Below, one piece after another: positions 8,011 to 17,020 of a stretch of DNA of 64,000 nt. Below the pieces are notes generated by a model, which was not told the DNA's origin, did no database searches, and worked only from the letters and a program-made list of their open reading frames with translations. Source of the stretch: JAFKFH01 sp017307375 (GTDB lineage Bacteria > Pseudomonadota > Alphaproteobacteria > Ferrovibrionales > Ferrovibrionaceae); contig OZ245874.1 in NCBI GenBank assembly GCA_965229335.1, forward strand, positions 5,208,001 to 5,272,000, written 5' to 3'. How positions within the stretch are numbered: the first letter of the stretch is position 1; each line of letters starts with the position of its first letter. The position numbers and the translations under genes were made by a program.

Positions 8011-10629
8011 TCAGAGCTGCGCGGCGCGCTTGCGGAAGCGCTGGCGGACGATCTCCGAGATCGTATTGATCACGAAGGTCATCACGAACAGCACCAGCGC
8101 AGCGAGGAAGAGCATGCGGAACAGGGTCGAGTCCTTGACGGCTTCGGGCAGTTCCACCGCGATGTTGGCGGACAGCGCCCGCAGGCCGGAGAACAGGTTC
8201 CATTCCAGGACCGGCGTGTTGCCGGCGGCCATGACGACGATCATCGTCTCGCCGACGGCGCGGCCCAGCCCGACCATGACCGCGGCGAACACGCCGGAGG
8301 CCGCGGTCGGCAGGATGACCCAGATCGCCGTCTGCCAGGGCGAGGCGCCGCAGCCGAGGCTGGCGGCCCGCAGATGCTCGGGCACGGCGTTCAAGGCATC
8401 CTCGGCGATCGTATAGACGATCGGGATGACCGCGAAGCCCATCGCGAAGCCGACCACCAGCGTGTTGCGCTGGACGTAGGTATCGACAATGCCGCCGCGC
8501 GCCGTGATGCCCACCGCCGTGAGGATGCCGGCCAGCGCCAGGGCAACAAGGAAGCCCAGCACCAGCAGGACACCCCAGCGCAGCACGTCCTGCACCGCGA
8601 GGGTCAGGCGGTCGTGGCTGCGCCCACCGGCCTTGAACAGGGTCGGGGCGAAGCGGTCGAGCACCCAGGCTGCCGCGATGAAGCCGATCGGGGTCAGGAT
8701 CAGCGCCATGAACGGCACGTCCGAACCGATCTGCCCGGCCGCCCAGGCCTTGAGGTCGCCGGCGAAGATCAGCCTCTCGAACCAGGGGCCGAGCGCATAG
8801 GCCACGACGCCCGAGACCAGCACCGCGACGAACATCAGCAGGAACTTGGGCAGCCCGCCGTAGCGCATTGCGGTGGCCAGCGGCACCATCTGCCACAGAT
8901 GGGCGGCGATCAGCAGGCCGAGCGGCAGCGCGATGAAGGCCAGGATGACCGCCGAGATCCAGGTTTCGACGATCGGGGCCAGGATCAGCGCGGCGATGAA
9001 GCCCAGTACCACCGAAGGCAGCGAGGCCATCATTTCCATCGTCGGCTTGACCACCGCGCGCACCCGGGGATGCACGAATTCGGAGGTGTAGATCGCGGCG
9101 CCGATGGCGATCGGCACGGCGAACAGCAGCGAGTAGAAGGCCGCCTTGATCGTGCCGAAGATCAGCGGGATCAGCGACAGCTTGGGTTCGAAGCTGTCAT
9201 TGCCCGACGACGACTGCCAGGTGTAGTTCGGCGCGTCGTAGCCTTCGTACCAGACCTTGCCGAAGATCGACTTCCAGGTGGTTTCCGGATGCGGTGCCTG
9301 GATGCCGAAGCCGTAATAGCGGCCATGATCGGTGACGGCGATGATCGCATCCTCGCGCGGGCTGAGCGACAGGCCGGTGATCAGACCTGCCCCCTCGGGC
9401 AGGCGCAGCTTGAGCAGCACCTGCTCGGAAGTCGAATGGCGCAGCCAGATCCCGCCACCGGCATCGGCCGTGACGAACAGCCGCGACCGCTGCGACGGCG
9501 CGATGCCGACGATCGCGTTCTTCTGCGGGTCGAGCTTGTGGGCCAGCACCATCGCACGACCGTCGGTCGACTGGACGCCGTCGCGCGGCAGGCGGAAGAA
9601 CACCGACACCGAGCCGTCCGAGCCGCCGGCGACCAGCGATTGCTCACCGATCAGGAAGCCGAGCTTGGTGAGTTCGACGCCGGCTGCCAGAAGGCGGACG
9701 GTTTCGGCCAGCAGCGGCTTCTGGAAGTCGCGGGTGTCGAAACGGTGAATACGACCACCCTTTTCGGCAACGTAGACCTGGTCGGCCTTCTGGGTCAGCA
9801 GGACCTGGGCGCCGGTCAGGTCGCCCGCGAGCGGTGGCAGCGTCGAGGACTGGGTCGACAGCGTGACCTTGCCGGTCATCATGTTCTGCCGCGATTCCGA
9901 CAGCGACAGCTTGATGCCGCCGACGGCATCGAGCGTCACGAAGGCACGCGTCGGTCGCTCGACCGTGCCGCCGATGCGCAGGTCGATGGCGCGGATCGCG
10001 TTGCCCGGCGATACCTCGACCGCCGGATCGAGCGTCGCGACCAGCGACAACTGGCGGACCTGGCCGCCCGGCACCTTGCGGAAGACCGACTTGCCGTCGG
10101 TGAGATCATGGTCGTCCAGGCCGCGCAGCCCGGCCGGAACGGCGTTTGCCGGCAGGATCTTGGCCTCGAAACCGAGGCGGCCGAAGCGGACCGTGCCATC
10201 AGCGAAACCGAAGGCCACGTCGCCATTGGCGATGGTGTGGCCGATGGTCGTGACGGTGCCGCCGGCGAAATCGAAGGTCGGTGCGGCAAGCGGCGTGCCG
10301 GTGGCGATATGCACGACCGAGATCGCGCCGTCGGGCGAGAGCGCCGCGATCATGGTGCGGTAGTCGTCGACCTGCTCGAACACGGCGGGGCCGTGGCCCG
10401 CCGGCATCGCATGCTCGATGCGGTCGGTCACATCGCCGCCGCCGAGCAGCGGCACGACGACCGAGACCAGATAGGCCATGATGCCGAACACGGCGAGGAT
10501 GACGCCGAGGCCCCCGACGCGGATGATGGTATCTGCGGCCTTGTCGGCCAGGATGACCGATTTTCGCGTGCTCTTGTCGCGCCGCCGCATGGGCTTCGCG
10601 GAGCCGGTCGATTCGGTGGTCGCTGTCAT
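8011..10629 (-). CDS. pstC: Phosphate ABC transporter permease PstC, large form with beta-propeller-like periplasmic domain
   Basis: The protein has 872 residues against ~320 in E. coli. One membrane segment (~40-62) is followed by ~400 residues of repeated short beta motifs (GGRIHRFDTRDF, AGGSDGSVSVFFR, ADAGGGIWLRHS, TDHGRYYGFG) that look like WD40-type propeller blades and should be periplasmic. The transport domain starts near 485 and carries the EAA loop AASLGCGASPWQT (~755). The enlarged domain matches the enlarged PstA next to it, so the two probably contact each other or PstS outside the membrane. The gene is 82 bases after pstS. Confidence 0.93.
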   Translation of the reverse strand: MTATTESTGSAKPMRRRDKSTRKSVILADKAADTIIRVGGLGVILAVFGIMAYLVSVVVPLLGGGDVTDRIEHAMPAGHGPAVFEQVDDYRTMIAALSPDGAISVVHIATGTPLAAPTFDFAGGTVTTIGHTIANGDVAFGFADGTVRFGRLGFEAKILPANAVPAGLRGLDDHDLTDGKSVFRKVPGGQVRQLSLVATLDPAVEVSPGNAIRAIDLRIGGTVERPTRAFVTLDAVGGIKLSLSESRQNMMTGKVTLSTQSSTLPPLAGDLTGAQVLLTQKADQVYVAEKGGRIHRFDTRDFQKPLLAETVRLLAAGVELTKLGFLIGEQSLVAGGSDGSVSVFFRLPRDGVQSTDGRAMVLAHKLDPQKNAIVGIAPSQRSRLFVTADAGGGIWLRHSTSEQVLLKLRLPEGAGLITGLSLSPREDAIIAVTDHGRYYGFGIQAPHPETTWKSIFGKVWYEGYDAPNYTWQSSSGNDSFEPKLSLIPLIFGTIKAAFYSLLFAVPIAIGAAIYTSEFVHPRVRAVVKPTMEMMASLPSVVLGFIAALILAPIVETWISAVILAFIALPLGLLIAAHLWQMVPLATAMRYGGLPKFLLMFVAVLVSGVVAYALGPWFERLIFAGDLKAWAAGQIGSDVPFMALILTPIGFIAAAWVLDRFAPTLFKAGGRSHDRLTLAVQDVLRWGVLLVLGFLVALALAGILTAVGITARGGIVDTYVQRNTLVVGFAMGFAVIPIVYTIAEDALNAVPEHLRAASLGCGASPWQTAIWVILPTAASGVFAAVMVGLGRAVGETMIVVMAAGNTPVLEWNLFSGLRALSANIAVELPEAVKDSTLFRMLFLAALVLFVMTFVINTISEIVRQRFRKRAAQL

Positions 10630-10711
10630 TGTCCGGCGCTTCCCTGAAATGCTCGTCGAGCGGAAAAGGCAGGCGGCGCGGTCCCCCCGGACCGCGCCGC
10701 CGTCACCCTGT

Positions 10712-11689
10712 TCAGTTCAGCTTCATCGCCGCCAGGTCCTGGTCGGCGATGGCCTTCGGGATCGGGTAGAACCCGTCCTTCACCACGCCGGTCTGGCCCT
10801 GCTTCGAATAGACGTACTTGATGAACTCGGCGCGAACCGGGTCGATCTTCTCGTTCGGGTTGATGTTGACGTAGATGTAGAGGAAGCGGGCGATCGGATA
10901 GGTGCCCTCGTAGGCGTTGGTCGCCGACGCGTCGTAGCAGGTCCCGCCCGGCTTGGCCGACAGCGGCACGGCGTGCACGTCGGCGGTCTTGTAGCCGACG
11001 CCCGAATAGCCGATCGCGTACTTGTCGGAGGCGACGCCCTGGACCACGGTCGACGAGCCCGGCTGCTCCTTCACGGTGTCCTTGTAGTCACCGTTGAAGA
11101 GCGCTTCTTCCTTGAAGTAGCCGTAGGTGCCCGAGGCCGAGTTGCGGCCGTAGAGCGAGATCGGCTTCGACGCCCACTCGCCGGTCAGGCCGAGGTCACC
11201 CCAGGTGGTGATGTCCTTGTCGAGGCCGCCCTTGCGGGTCTTGGAGAAGATCGCGTCGACCTGCTGCAGGCTCAGGCACTTGATCGGGTTGTCCTTGTGG
11301 ATGAAGACGGCCAGCGAGTCGACCGCCGAGCGCACGGCCGACGGCTTGTAGCCGAACTTCTTCTCGAACTGGTCGATCTCGGCCGCCTTCATCGGGCGCG
11401 ACATCGGCCCGAACTGCGCGGTGCCGGCGATCAGCGCGGGCGGCGCGGTCGACGACCCCTTGCCCTCGATCTCGATCTTCACGTTCGGATACATCTGATT
11501 GAACCCTTCGGCCCACAGGGTCATCAGGTTGTTCAGGGTATCCGAACCGATCGACTTGATGCTGCCCGACACGCCCGAAGCCGGCTTGTAATCATGGAGC
11601 GCGGGATCGACGGCCTGGGCATGGACGCTGGTCGTCGCCAGAAGCGCGGCGCCGGCCATGGCTGCGACGGCGTAGAAGGTCGGTTTCAT
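10712..11689 (-). CDS. pstS: Phosphate-binding periplasmic protein PstS
   Basis: This 325-residue solute-binding protein has a clear signal peptide, probably cleaved after ...TTSVHA (residue 24). Phosphate-contacting motifs of the family are visible: SIGSDTLNNL (~46-55), KGSSTAPPALIAGTAQFGPMSR (~77-98) and the GRNSASGTYGYF loop (~180-191). It captures phosphate for the PstCAB importer. It is the first gene after the Pho box and would be the most strongly expressed gene of the operon under starvation. Confidence 0.95.
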   Translation of the reverse strand: MKPTFYAVAAMAGAALLATTSVHAQAVDPALHDYKPASGVSGSIKSIGSDTLNNLMTLWAEGFNQMYPNVKIEIEGKGSSTAPPALIAGTAQFGPMSRPMKAAEIDQFEKKFGYKPSAVRSAVDSLAVFIHKDNPIKCLSLQQVDAIFSKTRKGGLDKDITTWGDLGLTGEWASKPISLYGRNSASGTYGYFKEEALFNGDYKDTVKEQPGSSTVVQGVASDKYAIGYSGVGYKTADVHAVPLSAKPGGTCYDASATNAYEGTYPIARFLYIYVNINPNEKIDPVRAEFIKYVYSKQGQTGVVKDGFYPIPKAIADQDLAAMKLN

Positions 11690-11790
11690 AGGGTGTTTTC
11701 CCTGATCGTCAGTGGATCGGTCATACGGTGCGGGGGAACCCCGCTGGCGCGGACCGTATGTCCGACGGGTGACTCAGGTACTACAATTTG

Positions 11791-11808
11791 ATGACGCTTA
11801 TGTGACAG
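11791..11808 (-). promoter_or_regulatory. Pho box upstream of pstS
   Basis: On the minus strand the site reads CTGTCAC-ATAA-GCGTCAT. It matches the PhoB consensus of two CTGTCAT repeats spaced by 4 bases at 6/7 and 5/7 positions. It lies ~100 bases before pstS and includes the TAA stop of phoR, so phoR is upstream of this starvation-inducible promoter. A weak -10 (TAGTAC) follows. Confidence 0.8.
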
Positions 11809-13189
11809 GCGCTTCGGTCGCCACCGGCAGTTGCACCCGGAACTCCGAACCTTCGCCCAGGGTCGACCGGATCGTCAACTGGCCGCGGTGATGGGCCACG
11901 ATATGCTTGACGATCGCCAGGCCGAGACCGGTACCGCCGAGTTTGCGGCTACGGGCTGAGTCTACCCTGTAGAATCGCTCGGTCAACCGTGGGATGTGCT
12001 CGGCGGGGATGCCTTCGCCGCTGTCGGCGACGCTGACCACGACGTCGCGGGCCGGGCCCTCGGCCGGCTCGGGAACGATCGTGACGACGACCTCGCTGTC
12101 GGCCGGCCCGTATTTGACAGCATTGTCGATCAGGTTCTGCAGCACCTGGACCAGTTCATCCTCGCTGCCCGCCACCGGCGGCAGACCGGGCGGTGCCTCC
12201 ACCAGGATGGTCACGCCCTTCGCCGCCGCGGTGACCTGCAGCAGGTCGGCGACGCGTCGGGCCAGCCGCGCCATGTCGACCGCGCCCTTCGGCTCGCGAT
12301 GCTCGTTCAACTCGATCTGCGACAGCGACAGCAGATCCTGGACCAGGCGCGACATGCGCCTGGCCTGATCGTGCATGATGCCGAGGAACCGGTCGCGCGC
12401 CCCTTCGTCGTCGCGCGCCGGCCCCTGCAACGTCTCGACGAAACCGATCAGGCTGGCCAGCGGGGTGCGCAGTTCGTGACTGGCGTTGGCGACAAAATCG
12501 ACCCGCATCGCCTCCAGCCGTCGGGCGGCGGTGACGTCGTGCAGGGTGACGACGGCGGCGACCGAGCCGGCCGACTGTGCCGCCGGGATCGTTACCCGGG
12601 CCCGCCAGAAGCGCCCGGCGGCGCCGGGCGGGGTATATTCCACTTCGCGGTTGCGCTCGCCGCCTGAAATCACGGCGTCGATCGCCGCCAGCACGTCCGG
12701 ATGGCGCAGAAAGAAGCCGAGATCGCGTCCCTCGGGGTTGACCCCGAAGAAGGCGGTGGCGGCATAGTTGGCGCGCAGCACATGCCGGTCGCCGTCCAGC
12801 GTCAGGGCCGGATCGGGCAGCGCATCGAGCATCGCGGCGGCCTCGGCATCGCGGCGGCTGGCGTGGCCGCGATCGGTCTCGAGCGCCCGCTGCAGCCGGG
12901 TGATCGCGGCCGCCACCGCCTCGGCGCCGATCGAAGACAGTTTTGGGGCGAGCGTCATCGGCTGGCCAGCGGCGAGCCTTTCGGCCGTGTCGATGACGGT
13001 TTCGATTTCGCGGAAATGGCGCAGCAGCAGCATGTAGATGCCGCCGAGCGCCAAGGCCGCCCCGATCACAAAGCCGGCAAAACCGGCTCCCGCCCAAAGC
13101 GCGGCAACCACGCCTGTGGCCACCGGGGCCGCGGCATAGGCGACGCCGAGCAGCGCATTGACCTCGGGGCGGCGGGGGCGCGTAGGCAT
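11798..13189 (-). CDS. phoR: Phosphate regulon sensor histidine kinase PhoR
   Basis: The 463-residue kinase has two membrane segments at the N-terminus (~12-32 and ~35-55) with almost no periplasmic loop, as in PhoR. A PAS domain (~115-220) follows, then the dimerisation helix with H238 in FVANASHELRTPLASL. The ATPase domain shows the N box (LQNLIDNAVKYGP), G1 (DSGEGIP), F box and G2 (GTGLGLAIVKHI). It phosphorylates PhoB when PstSCAB-PhoU signals low phosphate. The stop codon is embedded in the Pho box of the downstream operon. Confidence 0.95.
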   Translation of the reverse strand: MPTRPRRPEVNALLGVAYAAAPVATGVVAALWAGAGFAGFVIGAALALGGIYMLLLRHFREIETVIDTAERLAAGQPMTLAPKLSSIGAEAVAAAITRLQRALETDRGHASRRDAEAAAMLDALPDPALTLDGDRHVLRANYAATAFFGVNPEGRDLGFFLRHPDVLAAIDAVISGGERNREVEYTPPGAAGRFWRARVTIPAAQSAGSVAAVVTLHDVTAARRLEAMRVDFVANASHELRTPLASLIGFVETLQGPARDDEGARDRFLGIMHDQARRMSRLVQDLLSLSQIELNEHREPKGAVDMARLARRVADLLQVTAAAKGVTILVEAPPGLPPVAGSEDELVQVLQNLIDNAVKYGPADSEVVVTIVPEPAEGPARDVVVSVADSGEGIPAEHIPRLTERFYRVDSARSRKLGGTGLGLAIVKHIVAHHRGQLTIRSTLGEGSEFRVQLPVATEAPVT

Positions 13190-13230
13190 TGGATTTCCTT
13201 ATGTCGAACTGGCGACGAGCCGATTCGCAC

Positions 13231-13254
13231 CCTATTATAGGTCGACCGTTACAG
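13231..13254. promoter_or_regulatory. Divergent promoter region, phoR / HExxH gene
   Basis: Only 72 bases separate phoR and the plus-strand gene. The minus strand has a perfect TATAAT (13239-13234), about 45 bases before the phoR ATG, preceded by a single Pho-like half site CTGTAAC (13254-13248). The plus strand reads TATTAT at 13233-13238. The half site is too weak on its own to claim PhoB control of phoR. Confidence 0.45.
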
Positions 13255-13261
13255 GTGAATT

Positions 13262-13984
13262 GTGGCCGACTTGATGATCGGTGGCATCGGCTCGCTCAGG
13301 GCCACCCAGTATGTCCGCACTGCGGCCCCGACCGCGGCGCCATCGGCCGCGCCCGCCGCCGAAGCGGCATCCGGATCGTCGAACGGGGTTCCTGCGGGTG
13401 CCGCGGCCACGCCCACCTTCGCCGGCGGGCTCAGCCAGTCGACATTGCTGACGGCACAAGCCTCGGGCGGCAGCAGCCAGTCGGCCAGCGGCCTCACCGA
13501 GGAGGAGCAGGCGGTCGTCCGCGAGATGAAGCAGACCGATGCCAAGGTCCGCGCCCATGAAATGGCCCATCTGGCTGCAGGCGGCCAGTTCGCCTCCGGG
13601 CCGAGCTACGAATTCGAGAAAGGGCCGGACGGCGGGCTCTACGCGGTGGCGGGCGAGGTTAATATCGACACCTCGCCGATTCCGGGCGATCCGGAGGCCA
13701 CCATCGCCAAGGCCAACCAGATCCGCGCGGCGGCACTGGCCCCGGGCGACCCTTCGGCCCAGGATCGCAGCGTGGCCAATGCCGCCGCGCAGATGGCGGC
13801 CAAGGCAAGCGTCGAGGCTGCCAAGCAGAAGAACGGCGAGACCGGCGAGACCACGTCGCCGCCGACCGATACCCCGTCGCGCGCCCCGAACAGTCAGGCT
13901 GCCCAGGCGGCGTCGAACGCCTATGGCGCCGTCAGCGCCCTGGTCGCAGCCGCACAGCAGCCGACCTTGAACCTCGCAGCCTAG
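13262..13984 (+). CDS. Putative HExxH metalloprotease of the SprA-related family
   Basis: The 240-residue protein has a low-complexity Ala/Pro/Ser N-terminal third (~1-75), a conserved core (~78-185) and an Ala/Thr-rich tail. The core holds the zinc-protease motif HEMAH in DAKVRAHEMAHLAAGG (~93-108), then GPDGGLYAVAGEVNID and the block PGDPEATIAKANQIRAAALAP typical of the family often annotated as 'putative metalloprotease CJM1_0395'. The substrate is unknown. AGGTG five bases before GTG at 13262 supports that start; ATG at 13274 is the alternative. There is no signal peptide. It is divergent from phoR and overlaps the convergent phosphatase gene by 4 bases. Confidence 0.82.
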   Translation: MADLMIGGIGSLRATQYVRTAAPTAAPSAAPAAEAASGSSNGVPAGAAATPTFAGGLSQSTLLTAQASGGSSQSASGLTEEEQAVVREMKQTDAKVRAHEMAHLAAGGQFASGPSYEFEKGPDGGLYAVAGEVNIDTSPIPGDPEATIAKANQIRAAALAPGDPSAQDRSVANAAAQMAAKASVEAAKQKNGETGETTSPPTDTPSRAPNSQAAQAASNAYGAVSALVAAAQQPTLNLAA

Positions 13985-16011
13985 ACCCGGCCGCGATAGC
14001 GCAGGGTGAGTACGGTCGTGTCGTCGCTGGGCGGGGCGTCGCCGACAAAAGCGTCGACGGCATCGAATACCATTGCCAGGGTGTCGGCCGCGTTCCGGTC
14101 AGCACTGGCCTCGATCACCATCCTGAGGCGCGGATCGCCGAAAGCCTCGTTCTGCAGATCGAAGGCTTCCGTCACGCCATCGGTATAGAGCACGAGCGTG
14201 TCGCCGGGCGCGAGTTGCGCCTCGCCCTCGTCGAACGGGAAGTCCTCGACGACGGCCAGCGCCAGCCCGTCGCCCAGGCCGAGCGTCATAAGCTCGCCAT
14301 CCGCACGCCGCAGCAAGGCGGGGTTGTGGCCGCCATTGGCATAGGCCAGCCGCCCGGTCTCGAGGTCGAGCATGCCGAGAAAGACGGTGACGAACATGCC
14401 GGTATCGTTGTCGGCCGCCAGCAGATTGTTGGCGAGGCCCAGGCATTGCGCCGGCCCGGTCGTCGCCGGCGCGACACCGCGCAGCAATGTCCGGGTCTCG
14501 GCCATCACCAGCGCCGCCGGCACGCCCTTCCCCGCCACATCGGCCATGACCAGGCCCAGCCGGCGGTCGTCGAGCCAGAAGACGTCATAGAAGTCGCCGC
14601 CGACTTCCTTGGCCGGCTTGGCCCGGGCCGCGATCTCGATCTCCGGCCGATCGGGGAAGCGGCGCGGCAGGATCGCCTGCTGCAGTCGGCGGGCAACGTC
14701 GAGTTCCTGGCGGATCGCCACCAGCTCGCCATGCGCGGCAAAGGTCGCGCGCACCGTATCGAACCATGGGCGCCATTCGGCCGGTACGGGCGGCAGGGCC
14801 GGCGGCGGTCGCGAACCGTCGCCCTGCCCCTCGATGAAGCCGACGAGTTGTTCGGCCGGATCGATGAACTGCTGGCGCGTCATCCGCTCGGCCAGGTAGA
14901 CGACCAGGGCCAGGCCGAGCAGCAGGGCCAGCACCAGCGGCACCGAACTGGAGATCAGCGCGGTGAACACGACCTTGCGGTTGGCGATATAGACCAGGCG
15001 GAACGGCGCGTCGATCAGGTCGACGGCGAAGACGTAGTAGTCGTCGAGGGCCGAACCGACAAGGGCATCGTCCTTGAGGATCGCCTGGGCATGCGCCTGC
15101 AGCCCCGCCGGCAGAACGTCGCCCAGCCGGATGATGCGCGACGTCTCCTGGGTCTTTTCCTGCGAGTGGTAGATCACCGCGCCGTGCTCGGTCAGCAGCA
15201 TCAGCGTGCCCTCGCGCGGCTGGCGCTGGCGCAGGAAGTCGCGCATGTCCGACAGCGCCATGTCGATGGCGACGACACCGAAGAAGCGGCCGGCATTCGA
15301 AACCGGCTTGGCAACGGTCACCATTTCGCTGCCGCCGACCCGGTCGAGATAGAGGTCGGTCCAGACACGCTTGCCGCTGGGATCCGCGTCCGGCCGCGCG
15401 ACCAGGAACGCCGGACGCTCGAAGATGCCATCCAGCGTCCCGCGCAGCTGGCTCGACTCGATCCAGGGCACGACCATGGCAAAGCGCCGGGTGGAGATAT
15501 AGTAGGACGCCCCGGCCCCCTCGACGATATCGTCGACCGAATGCATCAGCGGCATCAGCGAGACGGCCAGGTCGATCTCGTGGCGGAAATCCGGGTCCGG
15601 CGGACGGGCCGCGGCAATCACGTTGCCGATGGTATCGCGCTCGAACGGCGGCGGCGGCCGGTCTAGGCTGAGGATACCGTCCTTTTCGGACCCCATCAGC
15701 GCGTCATAGAGCGGATCGGGCGGCGGCGGCTTGGGGTGGTTGACGAGATAGGTGTGCGTCCGCTCGACCATCGCGTCGACGAGATCGCCGGCAACGTCGA
15801 AGCGCCGATTGAGGGTGTAGGCGATATCCTCGACCCGGCGACGGACCGCCGCCTTGTCGTCGTCGATACGGTCGCCGGCATAGAGGCCGAACAGCAGGAC
15901 CGAGACCAGGGAGATGCCGATGAACGCCGCCCGCATGATGCGGTGATAGCGCCGGAACAGCCGGCCGCCGGTCGCCGCCCAGGCTGGTTGTCCGCTGGCC
16001 GTCTCGGTCAC
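13981..16011 (-). CDS. Sensor serine phosphatase (PP2C/RsbU-SpoIIE type) with cache-like extracellular domain
   Basis: The 676-residue protein has a membrane segment (~28-48), a large periplasmic sensor region (~50-350; the part around VTVAKPVSNAGRFFGVVAIDM is typical of a dCache domain), a second membrane segment (~355-378) and a cytoplasmic PP2C phosphatase of the SpoIIE/RsbU class (~450-670). Metal-binding acidic motifs are present: GGDFYDVFW, VMADVAGKG, GGHNPALL, LYTDGVTEA and PPSDDTTVL. Such proteins dephosphorylate anti-sigma-antagonist partners in response to an external signal; the usual STAS and kinase partners are not next to it. The gene converges on the HExxH gene. Confidence 0.92.
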   Translation of the reverse strand: MTETASGQPAWAATGGRLFRRYHRIMRAAFIGISLVSVLLFGLYAGDRIDDDKAAVRRRVEDIAYTLNRRFDVAGDLVDAMVERTHTYLVNHPKPPPPDPLYDALMGSEKDGILSLDRPPPPFERDTIGNVIAAARPPDPDFRHEIDLAVSLMPLMHSVDDIVEGAGASYYISTRRFAMVVPWIESSQLRGTLDGIFERPAFLVARPDADPSGKRVWTDLYLDRVGGSEMVTVAKPVSNAGRFFGVVAIDMALSDMRDFLRQRQPREGTLMLLTEHGAVIYHSQEKTQETSRIIRLGDVLPAGLQAHAQAILKDDALVGSALDDYYVFAVDLIDAPFRLVYIANRKVVFTALISSSVPLVLALLLGLALVVYLAERMTRQQFIDPAEQLVGFIEGQGDGSRPPPALPPVPAEWRPWFDTVRATFAAHGELVAIRQELDVARRLQQAILPRRFPDRPEIEIAARAKPAKEVGGDFYDVFWLDDRRLGLVMADVAGKGVPAALVMAETRTLLRGVAPATTGPAQCLGLANNLLAADNDTGMFVTVFLGMLDLETGRLAYANGGHNPALLRRADGELMTLGLGDGLALAVVEDFPFDEGEAQLAPGDTLVLYTDGVTEAFDLQNEAFGDPRLRMVIEASADRNAADTLAMVFDAVDAFVGDAPPSDDTTVLTLRYRGRV

Positions 16012-16059
16012 GTCAGGATGGCTCCCCCGCCTTGCTCAGTCCGCGGGGATCATAGGCGA

Positions 16060-16527
16060 TCAGCCGCGCCCGCGATAGGGCGGAACCCCCTGATCCGGCA
16101 ACCATAATCCCGCCGGAGCCGGGCCGGTCTGGAAGAAGACGTCGATCGGGATGCCCCCGCGCGGGTACCAGTAGCCGCCGATCCGCAGCCACTGCGCCTC
16201 GGTCGCCTCGGCGATCCGCTTGCCGATCGTCACCGTGCAGGCCTCGTGGAAGGCGCCGTGATTGCGGAATGCCCCCAGGAACAGCTTCAGCGACTTCGAT
16301 TCCACCAGCCTCGGGCCCGGCACGTAGTCGATCACCAGATGGGCGAAGTCGGGCTGGCCCGTCACCGGGCACAGCGAGGTGAACTCGGGCGCCACGAAGC
16401 GGACGAGGTAGACCGTGCCGGGATGCGGGTTCGGCACGCATTCGAGCGTCGCGGCATCGGGATCGGTGGGCAGATCGGTTGCCCGGCCAAGCTGGGTCAG
16501 CGTCGTGGTATCGGTCGTCGCGGTCAT
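16060..16527 (-). CDS. queF: NADPH-dependent 7-cyano-7-deazaguanine reductase QueF
   Basis: QueF reduces the nitrile preQ0 to preQ1 in queuosine tRNA modification. The 155-residue length fits the short, unimodal (YkvM-type) form. Seen: the catalytic Cys53 and Asp60 in TSLCPVTGQPDFA, the NADPH-binding ESKSLKLFLGAFRNHG (~72-87) and the conserved RGGIPIDVF near the C-terminus. The ATG at 16527 is preferred; 12 more in-frame residues upstream lack family similarity. No other queuosine gene and no preQ1 riboswitch is visible beside it. Confidence 0.95.
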   Translation of the reverse strand: MTATTDTTTLTQLGRATDLPTDPDAATLECVPNPHPGTVYLVRFVAPEFTSLCPVTGQPDFAHLVIDYVPGPRLVESKSLKLFLGAFRNHGAFHEACTVTIGKRIAEATEAQWLRIGGYWYPRGGIPIDVFFQTGPAPAGLWLPDQGVPPYRGRG

Positions 16528-16581
16528 GGGCCGGGTCTTAGCGGTTGCCCGGAATAGCGTCAATCGCTAGCGTCGGGCGCC

Positions 16582-17007
16582 ATGCGTCCGATATCGACGA
16601 AAACCGGCGGCTGCCTGTGCGGGGCGGTGCGCTTCACCGCCACCGGGCCGTTCGCCCCGGTGGTGAACTGCCATTGCGGCCAGTGCCGCCGCTTTCACGG
16701 CAGCTTCGGCGCCTATACCGCCGTGGCCGAGGGCGAACTTCGTTTCGACCGCCAGGACGGGCTGAAATGGTACGAGAGTTCGCCGGGCGTCGAACGCGGC
16801 TTCTGCGGCCAATGCGGGTCCAGCCTGTTCTGGCGCCGCCGCGGCGAGGATGCCGACATCGCCGCCGGCGCGCTGGACCAGCCTACCGGCCTGGTCACGG
16901 TCAAGCACATCTTCACGCGCCACAAGGGCGACTGGTACGAGATCGAGGACGGCCTGCCGCAATCGCCCGATGGCGGCACCACCGTTTCGGCCGAACCCAA
17001 TATCTGA
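16582..17007 (+). CDS. GFA-family zinc-binding protein
   Basis: The 141-residue protein belongs to the GFA (glutathione-dependent formaldehyde-activating enzyme-like, CENP-V) fold. Zinc cysteines are in GGCLCGAVRF (~9-18), NCHCGQCRRFHG (~29-40) and GFCGQCGSSLFW (~73-84). The family name is historical, and most members have no demonstrated formaldehyde activity. It starts the plus-strand run with the MATE gene, which follows after 13 bases. A second GFA gene sits at 48881. Confidence 0.88.
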   Translation: MRPISTKTGGCLCGAVRFTATGPFAPVVNCHCGQCRRFHGSFGAYTAVAEGELRFDRQDGLKWYESSPGVERGFCGQCGSSLFWRRRGEDADIAAGALDQPTGLVTVKHIFTRHKGDWYEIEDGLPQSPDGGTTVSAEPNI

Positions 17008-17020
17008 TCGATCCGAGCCC

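Noticed and set aside
7996..10647. 883-codon open frame on the plus strand opposite pstC
   Set aside because: It lies antisense to a clearly recognised gene, with low-complexity His/Asp/Gln-rich sequence and no family similarity.
13241..13259. Complete Pho box before phoR
   Set aside because: Only one half site (CTGTAAC) resembles the consensus; the second repeat at the correct spacing matches about 3 of 7.
16528..16581. preQ1 riboswitch before queF
   Set aside because: The 54-base gap has no recognisable preQ1-I stem or A-rich tail.
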